This document shows positions 35,637-44,341 of a stretch of 64,000 nucleotides of DNA, piece after piece. The notes under the pieces were generated by a model that saw only the letters and a program-made list of their open reading frames with translations, had not been told where the DNA came from and made no database searches. The DNA comes from Pseudomonas sp. PH1b (GTDB lineage Bacteria; Pseudomonadota; Gammaproteobacteria; Pseudomonadales; Pseudomonadaceae). The DNA is taken from NCBI RefSeq assembly GCF_000633395.1, contig NZ_AYMU01000003.1:1-64000 (forward strand), read 5' to 3'. Each line of letters begins with the position of its first letter. Within the stretch, counting starts at the first letter, position 1. A program made the translations under genes and the position numbers.

Positions 35637-36554
35637 TCAACTGAGCCCCGCCAGCTCCAGCAACTGCCCGCGCAGCCAGCGGTTGGCCGACTCGTTCTGC
35701 ACCTGCTTGCTCCAGTACAGGTTCAGGCACACCTGCGGCAGGGTCAGGGGCATGTCGAGAATGCGATTGCCCAGGCCGGCATTGATCAGCCGTGCATTGT
35801 TGCGGGTCAGGGTCAGGAGCCAGTCGCCCTGGGCCACCAGTTGCGCGGCGGTGAGGAAATGCTGGCAGTGCTGGCGGATGCGCCGCACCACCCCCAGGTG
35901 CCCCAGGGCCAGGTCTTCGACGCAGATGCCGCGGCGCCGGGAGGTCACCGCCACATGCTCGGCCGCCAGGTAGCGCTCCACCGTCAGTTCACCACGAAAG
36001 CCGGGGCCGGCCATCACGCAGAAGGAATCCTGCAGCAGCAATTGCTGTTGCAGCTGCGGGTCGGTCAGGCGTGACAGTTCGATGGCCAGGTCAATGCGCC
36101 CGGCAATCATCTCCAGCTTCAGGTCGGCCCAATGCACGCTGGTGCTGCGCACCTCCAGGTGCGGGGCCACACGGCTCAGGTGCCCCAAGATCAACGGCAG
36201 GATCACCGGCTCCAGTTGCTCCGGCATGTTCAGGGTAAAGCGCCTTCGATCACGCTGGGGGTCGAAGGCCTGGGTCGGGTTGAGGCTGCGGCGCAGGCCG
36301 CTGAGGGCATCCTGGATACCCGGCGCCAGTTGCTTGGCCAGGGGTGTGGGCGCGACACCGTAGCCTTCGCGAACGAACAGCGGATCATCCAGCTGCGTGC
36401 GCAGGCGCGCCAAAGCGTGGCTGATGGCCGATTGGCTGAGGTGCAGCACCGAGGCGGCGCGGGTCAGGTTGCGCTCCTGGTACACCACCTCGAAGACCCG
36501 GAACAGGTTCAGGTCCAGGCGGCTGAGCCCTGACCATTCATGCGGTGAGTTCAT
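35637..36554 (-). CDS. LysR-family regulator divergent from acyl-CoA genes
   Basis: 305 residues. Winged helix at about 13-70 (NLFRVFEVVYQERNLTRAASVLHLSQSAISHALARLR) of the NodD/SyrM-like subgroup, then the effector-binding domain. It is transcribed away from the acyl-CoA synthetase/carboxylase pair across a 162-bp region with a repeated ATGAAT motif, the usual layout for a LysR protein controlling its divergent neighbours. Inducer unknown, perhaps an acyl-CoA or fatty acid. Confidence 0.88.
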   Translation of the reverse strand: MNSPHEWSGLSRLDLNLFRVFEVVYQERNLTRAASVLHLSQSAISHALARLRTQLDDPLFVREGYGVAPTPLAKQLAPGIQDALSGLRRSLNPTQAFDPQRDRRRFTLNMPEQLEPVILPLILGHLSRVAPHLEVRSTSVHWADLKLEMIAGRIDLAIELSRLTDPQLQQQLLLQDSFCVMAGPGFRGELTVERYLAAEHVAVTSRRRGICVEDLALGHLGVVRRIRQHCQHFLTAAQLVAQGDWLLTLTRNNARLINAGLGNRILDMPLTLPQVCLNLYWSKQVQNESANRWLRGQLLELAGLS

Positions 36555-36624
36555 GGTTGCGCCCTCGCAGTCTCGACCCGCAGCAGGCTAGCAGCGCGCC
36601 GGTGCCGGCAGAACCATGTAGCGC

Positions 36625-36644
36625 ATTCATGAATCTCGATGAAT
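36625..36644. promoter_or_regulatory. Candidate LysR operator
   Basis: ATTCATGAATCTCGATGAAT combines a 10-bp palindrome with a repeated ATGAAT ten bases on, midway between the divergent LysR and acyl-CoA synthetase starts. It fits a LysR-type site, but no consensus is proven. Confidence 0.4.
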
Positions 36645-36716
36645 AACCGTCGGTTCTGTGACGCCCCGGGCGCTGCCTAAGATAGCCACGCCGATAACAA
36701 CAATTCAGGAGGCACC

Positions 36717-38408
36717 ATGGACCTTGCGGCCTATCAGCAGCACCTTCATGCCCTGCAGCAGGCCGCCTGGCCCGAAGGCACGCCCCGTACCCCGCAGTAC
36801 CCCCAGGGCCAGCAGCCCCTCACCGAGTACCTGCGGGCCTGGGCGCAGTCACAGGCCAGTGCCGTGGCCCTGGACTTTTATGGTTACCAGTTGAGCTTTG
36901 CCGAGCTGGACCGGCTCTCCGATCGTTGCGCGGCCTTGCTCGGCGAGCTCGGGGTCGGCCCCGGCGATCGGGTGGCGGTGTACATGCCCAACTGCCCGCA
37001 ACTGCATATCGGCTTCTGGGGCATCCTCAAGTGCGGCGCGGTGTATGCCCCGGTCAGCCCCCTGGCCCGCACGCTGGAGCTGGAGTACCAGCTCAAGGAC
37101 AGCGGCGCCCGGGTGATCCTGTGCTTCGATCAACTACTGGATGTGGTCCACGCCGTGGCGCCGGCCTGCGCCCTGAACCGGATCCTCGCCAGCAGCCTGT
37201 CGGAGCTGTGCCCGGCGACCCCGAGCATCCCGGCGCCGGACCTGCTGCTGGCGCCCAAGCGCCAGGACCCCGGAGTCCTGGACTTCTACCCGGCCCTGGA
37301 AAACTGCCGCGCCGCCCGCCCCGAGCACCGCCCGGCCCTTGCAGACATCGCCGCCCTGAACTACACCGGCGGCACCACGGGCCTGCCCAAGGGCTGCATC
37401 CACAGCCACGGCGACATGCTCTACACCTGCGCCAGTTTCGTGCCCGTGGCCCTGGGCCTTGCGCGCGACAGCGTGATGCTCAACTTCCTCCCGGAGTTCT
37501 GGATCGCCGGGGAAAACGCCGGCCTGCTGTTTCCCATCTACGCCGGCTGCCGCCTGGTGCTGTTGGCACGCTGGGATGCGCCGGCGTTCATGGCGGCGAT
37601 CGATCACTACCGGGTCAGCCATTGCGGCTTGCTGGTGGACAGCGCCGCCGAGGTGCTGGAGCACCCTGACGTCGCCAAGCATGACTTCAGCTCCCTGCGG
37701 GCCACCGGCTGCATCTCCTTCGTCAAGAAGCTGACCCCGGACTACCGCCGACGCTGGCACGAGCTGACCGGCTGCACGCTGTTCGAATTCAGCTTCGGCA
37801 TGACCGAAACCCACACTTGCGACACCTTCACCGCCGGCTTGCAAGACGACGATTTCGACCTCAAGAGCCCGCCGACCTTTGTCGGCCTGCCGGTGCCGGG
37901 CACCGAGTTCAAGGTCTGCGATTTTGTCAGCGGCGCCCTGCTGCCCCTGGGCAGTGAAGGCGAACTCTGTGTGCGCAGCCCCTCCCTGCTGCAGGGCTAC
38001 TGGCAACAACCGGAGGAAACCGCAGCGGTGCTGCGTGACGGCTGGCTGCACAGCGGCGACCTGGGGCAAATCACCGAGCAAGGTTTTATCCGCTACCTGG
38101 GGCGGCGCAAGGAGATGCTCAAGGTCAATGGCATGAGCGTGTTTCCCAGCGAGCTGGAAGCGCTCTTAGGCCAGCACCCACAGGTGCTGGCCAGCGCGGT
38201 GATCGGCCGCGCCGATGAGCGTCGCGGCCAGCAGCCGGTGGCCTTTGTCGTGCTCAAGGCCGACGCCCCCCAGGACCCTCAGGCCCTGGCCGCGTGGTGC
38301 CACCAGGTGATGGCCGCCTACAAGGTGCCGCAGATCCGCCTGGTGAGCAGCCTGCCCATGACCGCCACCGGCAAGGTCAAGAAGAACGAGCTGGAACAAC
38401 AGCTCTGA
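36717..38408 (+). CDS. AMP-forming acyl-CoA synthetase/ligase
   Basis: 563 residues from ATG 36717 (AGGAGG six bases upstream). ANL-superfamily motifs: P-loop YTGGTTGLPKG (A3), FGMTETHTC (A5), LHSGDLG (A7), GRRKEMLKVNGMSVFPSELE (A8) and C-terminal Lys in TGKVKK (A10). It activates a carboxylic acid as acyl-AMP and then acyl-CoA in the cytoplasm. It lies 41 bp before the carboxylase gene, so it likely supplies the acyl-CoA that the carboxylase acts on. Chain length cannot be deduced. Confidence 0.88.
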   Translation: MDLAAYQQHLHALQQAAWPEGTPRTPQYPQGQQPLTEYLRAWAQSQASAVALDFYGYQLSFAELDRLSDRCAALLGELGVGPGDRVAVYMPNCPQLHIGFWGILKCGAVYAPVSPLARTLELEYQLKDSGARVILCFDQLLDVVHAVAPACALNRILASSLSELCPATPSIPAPDLLLAPKRQDPGVLDFYPALENCRAARPEHRPALADIAALNYTGGTTGLPKGCIHSHGDMLYTCASFVPVALGLARDSVMLNFLPEFWIAGENAGLLFPIYAGCRLVLLARWDAPAFMAAIDHYRVSHCGLLVDSAAEVLEHPDVAKHDFSSLRATGCISFVKKLTPDYRRRWHELTGCTLFEFSFGMTETHTCDTFTAGLQDDDFDLKSPPTFVGLPVPGTEFKVCDFVSGALLPLGSEGELCVRSPSLLQGYWQQPEETAAVLRDGWLHSGDLGQITEQGFIRYLGRRKEMLKVNGMSVFPSELEALLGQHPQVLASAVIGRADERRGQQPVAFVVLKADAPQDPQALAAWCHQVMAAYKVPQIRLVSSLPMTATGKVKKNELEQQL

Positions 38409-38449
38409 CCGGCTGAGTGAAAACACCCTTTGCCCTTGTGAGAATCGCC

Positions 38450-41400
38450 ATGTTTCAGAGTCTGTTGATCGCCAATCGCGGCGAGATTGCCATCCGTATC
38501 GCCCGGGCCTGCGCCGACCTGGGCATTCGCAGCGTCGCGGTGTATGCCGAGGACGACGCTGCCAGCCTGCACCTGCGCCGGGCCGACCTGGCCCTGCCCC
38601 TGAAAGGACGCGGGGTGCCGGCCTACCTGGATCGCCGGCAGTTGATCAGCCTGGCCCTGGAGCACGGCTGCGCAGCGATCCACCCCGGCTACGGCTTTCT
38701 TGCCGAGAACGCCGACTTTGCCCGGGATTGCCTGAAGGCCGGCCTGACCTTCATCGGGCCGGCCCCCGAGGTGCTGCAACTGTTCGGTGACAAGGCTGCG
38801 GCCCGGGCCCTGGCCCAGGATTGCCGGGTGCCGCTGCTGGACGGGATCAACCATCAGGTGAGCCTGGAACAGGCCGCCGCCTTCCTTGCGCGCCACGGCG
38901 CGCTGATGCTCAAGGCCCTGGCCGGGGGCGGTGGCCGCGGCATGCGCGCGGTCACCGAAGCCGGGCAACTGCAGCAGGCCTTTGCCCGCTGCCAATCCGA
39001 AGCCCAGGCCGCCTTCGGCAATGGCGCACTCTATGTCGAGCAGTTGCTGCAACACGCCCGGCACATCGAGATCCAGGTACTGGGAGACGGCAGCGGCGCG
39101 GTCAGCCATCTGTGGGAGCGCGATTGCAGCCTGCAGCGGCGCCATCAGAAGCTGGTGGAAATAGCCCCCAGCCCGGACCTGGCTGACGAACTGCGCCAGC
39201 AACTGATCGACGCCGCCTTGCAACTGGCCAGCCGGGTGCGCTACCAGGGCATTGGCACCTTCGAGTTTCTCCTCGATCAGCAGCACCCGGGACGTTTCTA
39301 CTTCATGGAGGCCAACCCGCGCATCCAGGTGGAGCACACGGTGACCGAGGCGGTGACCCGCATCGACCTGCTGCACACCCAACTGCGCCTGGCCGCCGGT
39401 GCCTCCCTGGACAGCCTGGGCCTGACCCGGCCACCGAAGCCCCAGGGGTTCGCGCTGCAGGTGCGGATCAATCTGGAGGAGCAACTGGCCGACGGCGGCA
39501 CCCGCCCGGTGGCCGGAACCTTGAGCGCCTATGAAGCGCCCAGCGGTCCCGGATTGCGGGTCGATGGCTACGGCTACGCCGGCTATCCGGTGAACCCCAG
39601 CTACGACTCCCTGCTGGCCAAGCTGATCGCCCATGGCGCGGACTACCCCAGCGCCCTGGGGCGGGCCTATCGCGGGCTCTGCGAGTTCCGCCTGGAAGGT
39701 GTCGCCAACAACCTGGGGCTCCTGCAGAACTTGCTGCGCCATCCGGCAGTGGCCGAATATCAGCTCAGCACCGGCTTCGTCGAGCAGCACTGGGCGACGT
39801 TGGCCCAGGTCGCCGCTGATGACCATCCGTCGCGGTTCTTTGCCCAACAGGCGCTGGCCCCGGAGCAACTGCGCAGCAACCTGCAGGCGCCCCCGGGCAC
39901 CCTGGCCCTGGAGGCCCCGAGCACCGGCGTGGTGGTGACCCTGGAAGTGGCCGAGGGTGATGAGCTGCAAGTCGGCCAGCGGGTGGCGGTGCTGGAAGCG
40001 ATGAAGATGGAGTTCGAGGTCAAGGCCCAGTGCAGCGGCATCGTCCGGGCCCTGGCCAGCCGGGTCGGTGATGCCCTCAGCCACGGCCAGCCGCTGCTGT
40101 TCCTGGAACCGGCAGAGGTCGCAGGTAGCGACCCGCGCAGCGAAGAGCAGCTTGACCTGGAGTTGATCCGCGCCGATCTGGCCGAGGTCCGCCAACGCCA
40201 CGCCCTGTTGCAGGACGCCCAGCGCCCGGAGGCGCTGGCCAAGCGCCGCAAGACTGGCCAGCGCAGCGCCCGGGAGAACCTCGACGACCTGCTGGACCCG
40301 GGCAGCTTCATGGAATACGGCGCCATGGCCCTGGCGGCGCAGCGCCGCCGGCGCAGCCTCGAGGAACTGCAGGCCCTGAGCCCGGCCGACGGCCTGGTGG
40401 CCGGCATCGGCACGGTGAATGCTGGATTGTTTGATGCCCCGTCTGCCCGTTGCCTGGCCCTGGCCTACGACTACACGGTGTTCGCCGGCACCCAGGGGGT
40501 GATGAACCACAAGAAAACCGACCGCCTGCTGAGCCTGGCCCAGGAATGGCGGCTGCCGGTGGTGCTGTTTGCCGAAGGCGGCGGTGGTCGCCCCGGCGAC
40601 AGCGACTTTGTCGGGGTTGCCGGGCTGGACTGCCATACCTTTGCGGCCATGGCTCGGCTTTCCGGCTGGGTGCCGACGGTGGGCATCGCCTCGGGTCGCT
40701 GTTTTGCCGGCAACGCCGCACTGCTCGGCTGCTGCAACCTGATCATCGCCACGGCCAACGCCAGCATCGGCATGGCCGGCCCGGCGATGATCGAAGGCGG
40801 CGGCCTGGGTAGTTTTACGCCTGAGCAAGTGGGCCCGGCATCGGTGCAAGGGCCCAATGGGGTGATCGATGTGCTGGTCAAGGACGAGGCCGAAGCCGTG
40901 GCCGTGGCCAAGCAGTACCTGGGCTACTTCCAGGGGCCGCTCGAGGATTGGCAATGCGCGGACCAGCGAGCGCTGCGCCAGCTGATCCCGGAAAACCGCT
41001 TGCGGGTCTACGACATTCGCCAGGTGATCCAGACCCTGGCCGACCGTGACAGCGTGCTGGAGTTGCGGCGCCAGTTCGCTCCCGGGCTGATTACCGCACT
41101 GATCCGCATCGAGGGCCGGGCCTTTGGCCTGATCGCCAACAACCCCGGGGTGCTGGGGGGCGCCATCGACGCCGCGGCCGGCGACAAGGCCGCGCGTTTC
41201 ATGCGCCTGTGCCAAGCCTTTGGTCTGCCGTTGGTGTCCCTGTGTGACACCCCGGGATTCATGGTCGGGCCCGATGCGGAACAGCAAGCCACGGTGCGCC
41301 ATGTGTCGCGGATGTTCGTCAGCGCTGCCAGCCTGACGGTGCCGTTCTTCACCCTGGTGCTGCGCAAGGGCTATGGCCTGGGGGCTCAGGCCATGGCGGC

Positions 41401-41722
41401 CGGGAGCTTCCACAACCCGATGTTCACCGTGGCCTGGCCCAGCGCCGAATTCGGCGCCATGGGCCTTGAGGGGGCGGTGCGCCTGGGCTTCGCCAAGGAA
41501 CTGGCGGCCCAGCCCGGCCCTGAGGAGCGCCAGGCGCTGTTCGACAAACTGGTGGCCAAGGCCTACGTCCAGGGCAAGGCCCTGAACATGGCCAGCTACC
41601 TGGAGATCGACGCCGTGATCGACCCACTGGACAGCCGCTCCTGGCTGCTTCGCGGCCTGCAGGCAGCACCCCGGCCGCAGCCCTGGACCGAGCGCCCCCA
41701 AGGCTTCGTCGACACCTGGTAA
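38450..41722 (+). CDS. Single-chain biotin-dependent acyl-CoA carboxylase
   Basis: 1090 residues from ATG 38450. Three enzymes are fused in one chain: biotin carboxylase (about 1-440: LIANRGEIAIRI, ATP-grasp LKALAGGGGRGMR, FMEANPRIQVEHTVTE), biotin carrier with EAMKMEF (biotinyl K519), and carboxyltransferase (about 570-1090, crotonase-type halves with GGGGRPGD and NNPGVLGGAIDAAAGDKAARF). This order matches the long-chain acyl-CoA carboxylases described as single-polypeptide homo-oligomers, not the usual two- or four-subunit enzymes. Probable product: a carboxylated (malonyl-type) acyl-CoA. Likely cotranscribed with the synthetase and controlled by the divergent LysR protein. Confidence 0.88.
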   Translation: MFQSLLIANRGEIAIRIARACADLGIRSVAVYAEDDAASLHLRRADLALPLKGRGVPAYLDRRQLISLALEHGCAAIHPGYGFLAENADFARDCLKAGLTFIGPAPEVLQLFGDKAAARALAQDCRVPLLDGINHQVSLEQAAAFLARHGALMLKALAGGGGRGMRAVTEAGQLQQAFARCQSEAQAAFGNGALYVEQLLQHARHIEIQVLGDGSGAVSHLWERDCSLQRRHQKLVEIAPSPDLADELRQQLIDAALQLASRVRYQGIGTFEFLLDQQHPGRFYFMEANPRIQVEHTVTEAVTRIDLLHTQLRLAAGASLDSLGLTRPPKPQGFALQVRINLEEQLADGGTRPVAGTLSAYEAPSGPGLRVDGYGYAGYPVNPSYDSLLAKLIAHGADYPSALGRAYRGLCEFRLEGVANNLGLLQNLLRHPAVAEYQLSTGFVEQHWATLAQVAADDHPSRFFAQQALAPEQLRSNLQAPPGTLALEAPSTGVVVTLEVAEGDELQVGQRVAVLEAMKMEFEVKAQCSGIVRALASRVGDALSHGQPLLFLEPAEVAGSDPRSEEQLDLELIRADLAEVRQRHALLQDAQRPEALAKRRKTGQRSARENLDDLLDPGSFMEYGAMALAAQRRRRSLEELQALSPADGLVAGIGTVNAGLFDAPSARCLALAYDYTVFAGTQGVMNHKKTDRLLSLAQEWRLPVVLFAEGGGGRPGDSDFVGVAGLDCHTFAAMARLSGWVPTVGIASGRCFAGNAALLGCCNLIIATANASIGMAGPAMIEGGGLGSFTPEQVGPASVQGPNGVIDVLVKDEAEAVAVAKQYLGYFQGPLEDWQCADQRALRQLIPENRLRVYDIRQVIQTLADRDSVLELRRQFAPGLITALIRIEGRAFGLIANNPGVLGGAIDAAAGDKAARFMRLCQAFGLPLVSLCDTPGFMVGPDAEQQATVRHVSRMFVSAASLTVPFFTLVLRKGYGLGAQAMAAGSFHNPMFTVAWPSAEFGAMGLEGAVRLGFAKELAAQPGPEERQALFDKLVAKAYVQGKALNMASYLEIDAVIDPLDSRSWLLRGLQAAPRPQPWTERPQGFVDTW

Positions 41723-41743
41723 ACCCACCCGCCACCAGCTTGT

Positions 41744-41934
41744 GTAGGAGCTGGCTTGCCAGCGAAGGCGTCCGCGAGGACAGCACAAGACTCAAGGGCC
41801 CTTTCGCCGGCAAGCCGGCTCCTACGAGGACGACGCCGCTATCGCGCCAGCCGTAGGAGCTGGCTTGCCAGCGAAGGCGCCCACAAGGACAGCGCAAGGC
41901 TCAAGGGCCTCTTCGCCGGCAAGCCGGCTCCTAC
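41744..41934. repeat. Two tandem REPIN elements
   Basis: Two copies 109 bp apart (41744-41825 and 41853-41934). Each begins GTAGGAGCTGGCTTGCCAGC and ends with the inverted arm GCAAGCCGGCTCCTAC, typical Pseudomonas REP sequences paired head to head. The linker CTATCGCGCCAG also follows both copies. They fill most of the 304-bp gap between the carboxylase and the convergent MFS gene and may act as mRNA 3' hairpins. Confidence 0.88.
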
Positions 41935-42026
41935 AAGGACGACGCAGCTATCGCGCCAGGTGTATACGGGTGGGCATTGCCCCCCCCAGCAACCTGGCCC
42001 TGGCCAAGAGATGAATCCAGGCAGCC

Positions 42027-43442
42027 TCAAGCCTCGGCCAAAACCCGGGCATGGCTGCGCCGAACCTGGCGCACGCTGATAAACAACAGCGCCGATACCA
42101 CGGCATAGAGACCGAACAGCCAGGCCGCGGCCTGGCCCGCACCGGCCACACCTGCGCTGGAACCGAGGCCGGCCAGGTTGACGATCATCCCCGCCAGGGC
42201 CGCGCCCAGGGCCGTGGCCACCAGTTGCACGGTGGTGATCGAGGCGCCCGCCAGTTCCTTCTGGTCAGCGGCGGCGTTTTCCAGCACCCGGGACAACAGG
42301 TGCGGCCACGCCAGGCCGATTCCTGTGCCCACCAGCAACATCGCCAGGCACACCGCCCCCAGGCTCAAGGCCGGCGTGGTCGTGGCGGGCATGAACAGGC
42401 AGGCCAGAACCAGGCCGGCCACCACCAGCAATGGTCCACTGGCGATGGCACGGGACGCGCCCCGGGGGCTCAGGCCGGAGCTGAAGATCGCCCCCAGGGT
42501 CCAGCCGGCCGCCATCAGCGCGGCGATGTAACCCGCCAGCAAGGGCGTCTGCTGATGCAGCACCTGCAAAAACAGCGGGACAAAGACCTCGCTGGTCATG
42601 CCCACCACCAGCAGTGCCATGGAGATGTACAGCGCCAGCAAGGGGCTGCCGGGCTTCAGGCTGTCACGGGGCAAGAGCCGTTTGCCGGAGCGGTTTTCCA
42701 CGATCACCACCAGCAGCAGAAGGCCCAGGCCCACCCCCAGGCCCAGGGCGTTGTACCCGGCTGAAGGCGTGATGCTGCCAATGGAGATCGCCAGCACCAC
42801 AGCGGTCAACAGCACCAGCTGCAGGCCGGGAATGGGCGTGCGCGGCGCCGCTTCGCGGCTTTTTCCCGGCAGCAGGGCGAGCGCCAGCAGCATGAACAGC
42901 AAGGTGCAGGGCAGCAGCACCCAGAACGCCGCACGCCAGGCTCCATGCTCGGCGAAAACCCCACCCACGGCAGGACCGATCAGGGTGGCCGCGCCCCACA
43001 TGGCGGAAATCAGCGCCATCGCCCGGGGCCACAGCGGCTCGTCGAACACCAGGCGGATCATCGCGTAGGGCAAGGCGAACAACAGCCCTCCGCCCAACCC
43101 CTGGACGCTGCGCCCGAAGATCAGCCAGCCCATGTCCGGGGCCAGGGCGCACAGACCGCAACCGAGCATGAACACCAGGCCTGCCAGGGCATAGGCGAGC
43201 TTCGGCCCCAGTCCTCCCAGCGCGCGGGTGGACAGCACCGAGCCGATGATCGAGGCCACCACGAACAAGGTGGTGTTCCAGGCGTAGTAGTCCAGGCCGC
43301 CAATATCCTTGACCACCGAAGGCAACAGCGTGGTGACCAGGTACACGTTGATTGCATGCAGTGCCACGCCACCGGCCAGGGCTGCCGAGCGCAGCCCGTT
43401 CTTGCCCAGTAACAGTGCCGACCATCCGCTTGTTGAAGCCAT
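42027..43442 (-). CDS. MFS multidrug-type exporter
   Basis: 471 residues from ATG 43442 with AAGGGAG upstream; the longer frame adds a poor leader. About 12-14 hydrophobic helices, with MFS marks in the loop after helix 2 (LGGLGPKLAYALAG) and GRSVQGLGGGLLFALPYAMI, as in drug:H+ antiporters of the DHA families. It should pump small toxic or signalling molecules out of the cytoplasm. Transcribed divergently from a Cys-rich ArsR/SufR-like regulator, 215 bp away, that probably controls it. Confidence 0.85.
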   Translation of the reverse strand: MASTSGWSALLLGKNGLRSAALAGGVALHAINVYLVTTLLPSVVKDIGGLDYYAWNTTLFVVASIIGSVLSTRALGGLGPKLAYALAGLVFMLGCGLCALAPDMGWLIFGRSVQGLGGGLLFALPYAMIRLVFDEPLWPRAMALISAMWGAATLIGPAVGGVFAEHGAWRAAFWVLLPCTLLFMLLALALLPGKSREAAPRTPIPGLQLVLLTAVVLAISIGSITPSAGYNALGLGVGLGLLLLVVIVENRSGKRLLPRDSLKPGSPLLALYISMALLVVGMTSEVFVPLFLQVLHQQTPLLAGYIAALMAAGWTLGAIFSSGLSPRGASRAIASGPLLVVAGLVLACLFMPATTTPALSLGAVCLAMLLVGTGIGLAWPHLLSRVLENAAADQKELAGASITTVQLVATALGAALAGMIVNLAGLGSSAGVAGAGQAAAWLFGLYAVVSALLFISVRQVRRSHARVLAEA

Positions 43443-43657
43443 GCCTTGCTCCCTTCGGGTTGTTCGAGAAAGCCGCACTGTATTACACAAGCATTTGATT
43501 TGATAATTAATTTTTCATCGCCTGGACAACCGCCTGCATGCGCCGCTGAAAGATCGACAATCGCCAGGCCCCGAGGCTGGAGCCTGTTATGCTTGCGCGG
43601 TTGGCAGCGTCTTGCACGCCCTTGATACCCCACTTGCGCATTGGTTAATGGCCCAGC

Positions 43658-44341
43658 ATGTCCTCGATGTCCTCCCCTGCCGAGAAGAAGAAGAAGAATC
43701 CCGGAGCCACCGCCGAGCGGATTCTGTTTCTGCTGAAAACCCACGGCCCGCTGAAAACCGCCGACCTGGCCCCGCTGCTCAAGGTTTCCCAGGAAGCCAC
43801 CCGCCAGCAGCTACAGAAGCTGGTGGACGGCGAGCTGATAGTCGGGCAGATGATGCCGGCCCAGGGCGCCGGGCGCCCGTCGCAGAAATGGCTGTTGACC
43901 GAACAGGCCCAGGCGCGCTTTCCCGACACCCATGCGCACCTGACCCTGCAACTGATCGATTCGATTCGCGCGGTCTACGGCTCCGACGGCGTGGAGCGCA
44001 TCGTCACTGACATGGAGCGGGTCAACACCGCGCAGTACCTCGATGTCTGCGCCCCGCTGCCGACCCTGGAAGAGCGGGTCCTGGCCTTGGCGCAGATCCG
44101 TGATGTGGCCGGCTACATGGCCAGCGTCGAGGCCGACGGCGACGGCTGGCTGCTGATCGAGAGCCACTGCCCGATCTGCGTCGCCGCCCAGCAGTGCCAG
44201 GGTTTCTGCCGTGCCGAACTGCAGGTGTTCCAGGCCGCCATTGGCGACCTGGGCCAGGTGCAGCGCGTGGAGCACCTGATTACCGGCGATCGACGCTGCG
44301 TCTATCGCATCCGTGCCACCCAGACGAGTCCCTGCCCGTGA
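43658..44341 (+). CDS. HTH regulator with C-terminal Cys cluster (SufR-like)
   Basis: 227 residues. Residues about 17-75 are a winged helix (ERILFLLKTHGPLKTADLAPLLKVSQEATRQQLQKL). The C-terminal part carries C171-P-I-C174, C180 and C184, a cluster typical of the predicted ArsR/SufR-type regulators that bind an iron-sulfur cluster or zinc. A Lys-rich stretch near the start (AEKKKKNPG) is unusual. It is divergent from the MFS exporter and overlaps the next hydrolase gene by GTGA, so it may respond to redox or metal state and control both. SufR itself represses suf genes, which are not present here. Confidence 0.8.
   Translation: MSSMSSPAEKKKKNPGATAERILFLLKTHGPLKTADLAPLLKVSQEATRQQLQKLVDGELIVGQMMPAQGAGRPSQKWLLTEQAQARFPDTHAHLTLQLIDSIRAVYGSDGVERIVTDMERVNTAQYLDVCAPLPTLEERVLALAQIRDVAGYMASVEADGDGWLLIESHCPICVAAQQCQGFCRAELQVFQAAIGDLGQVQRVEHLITGDRRCVYRIRATQTSPCP

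Noticed and set aside
38318..41788. 1156-codon frame antisense to the carboxylase
   Set aside because: Same mirror effect; the plus strand encodes the full biotin carboxylase, carrier and transferase motifs.
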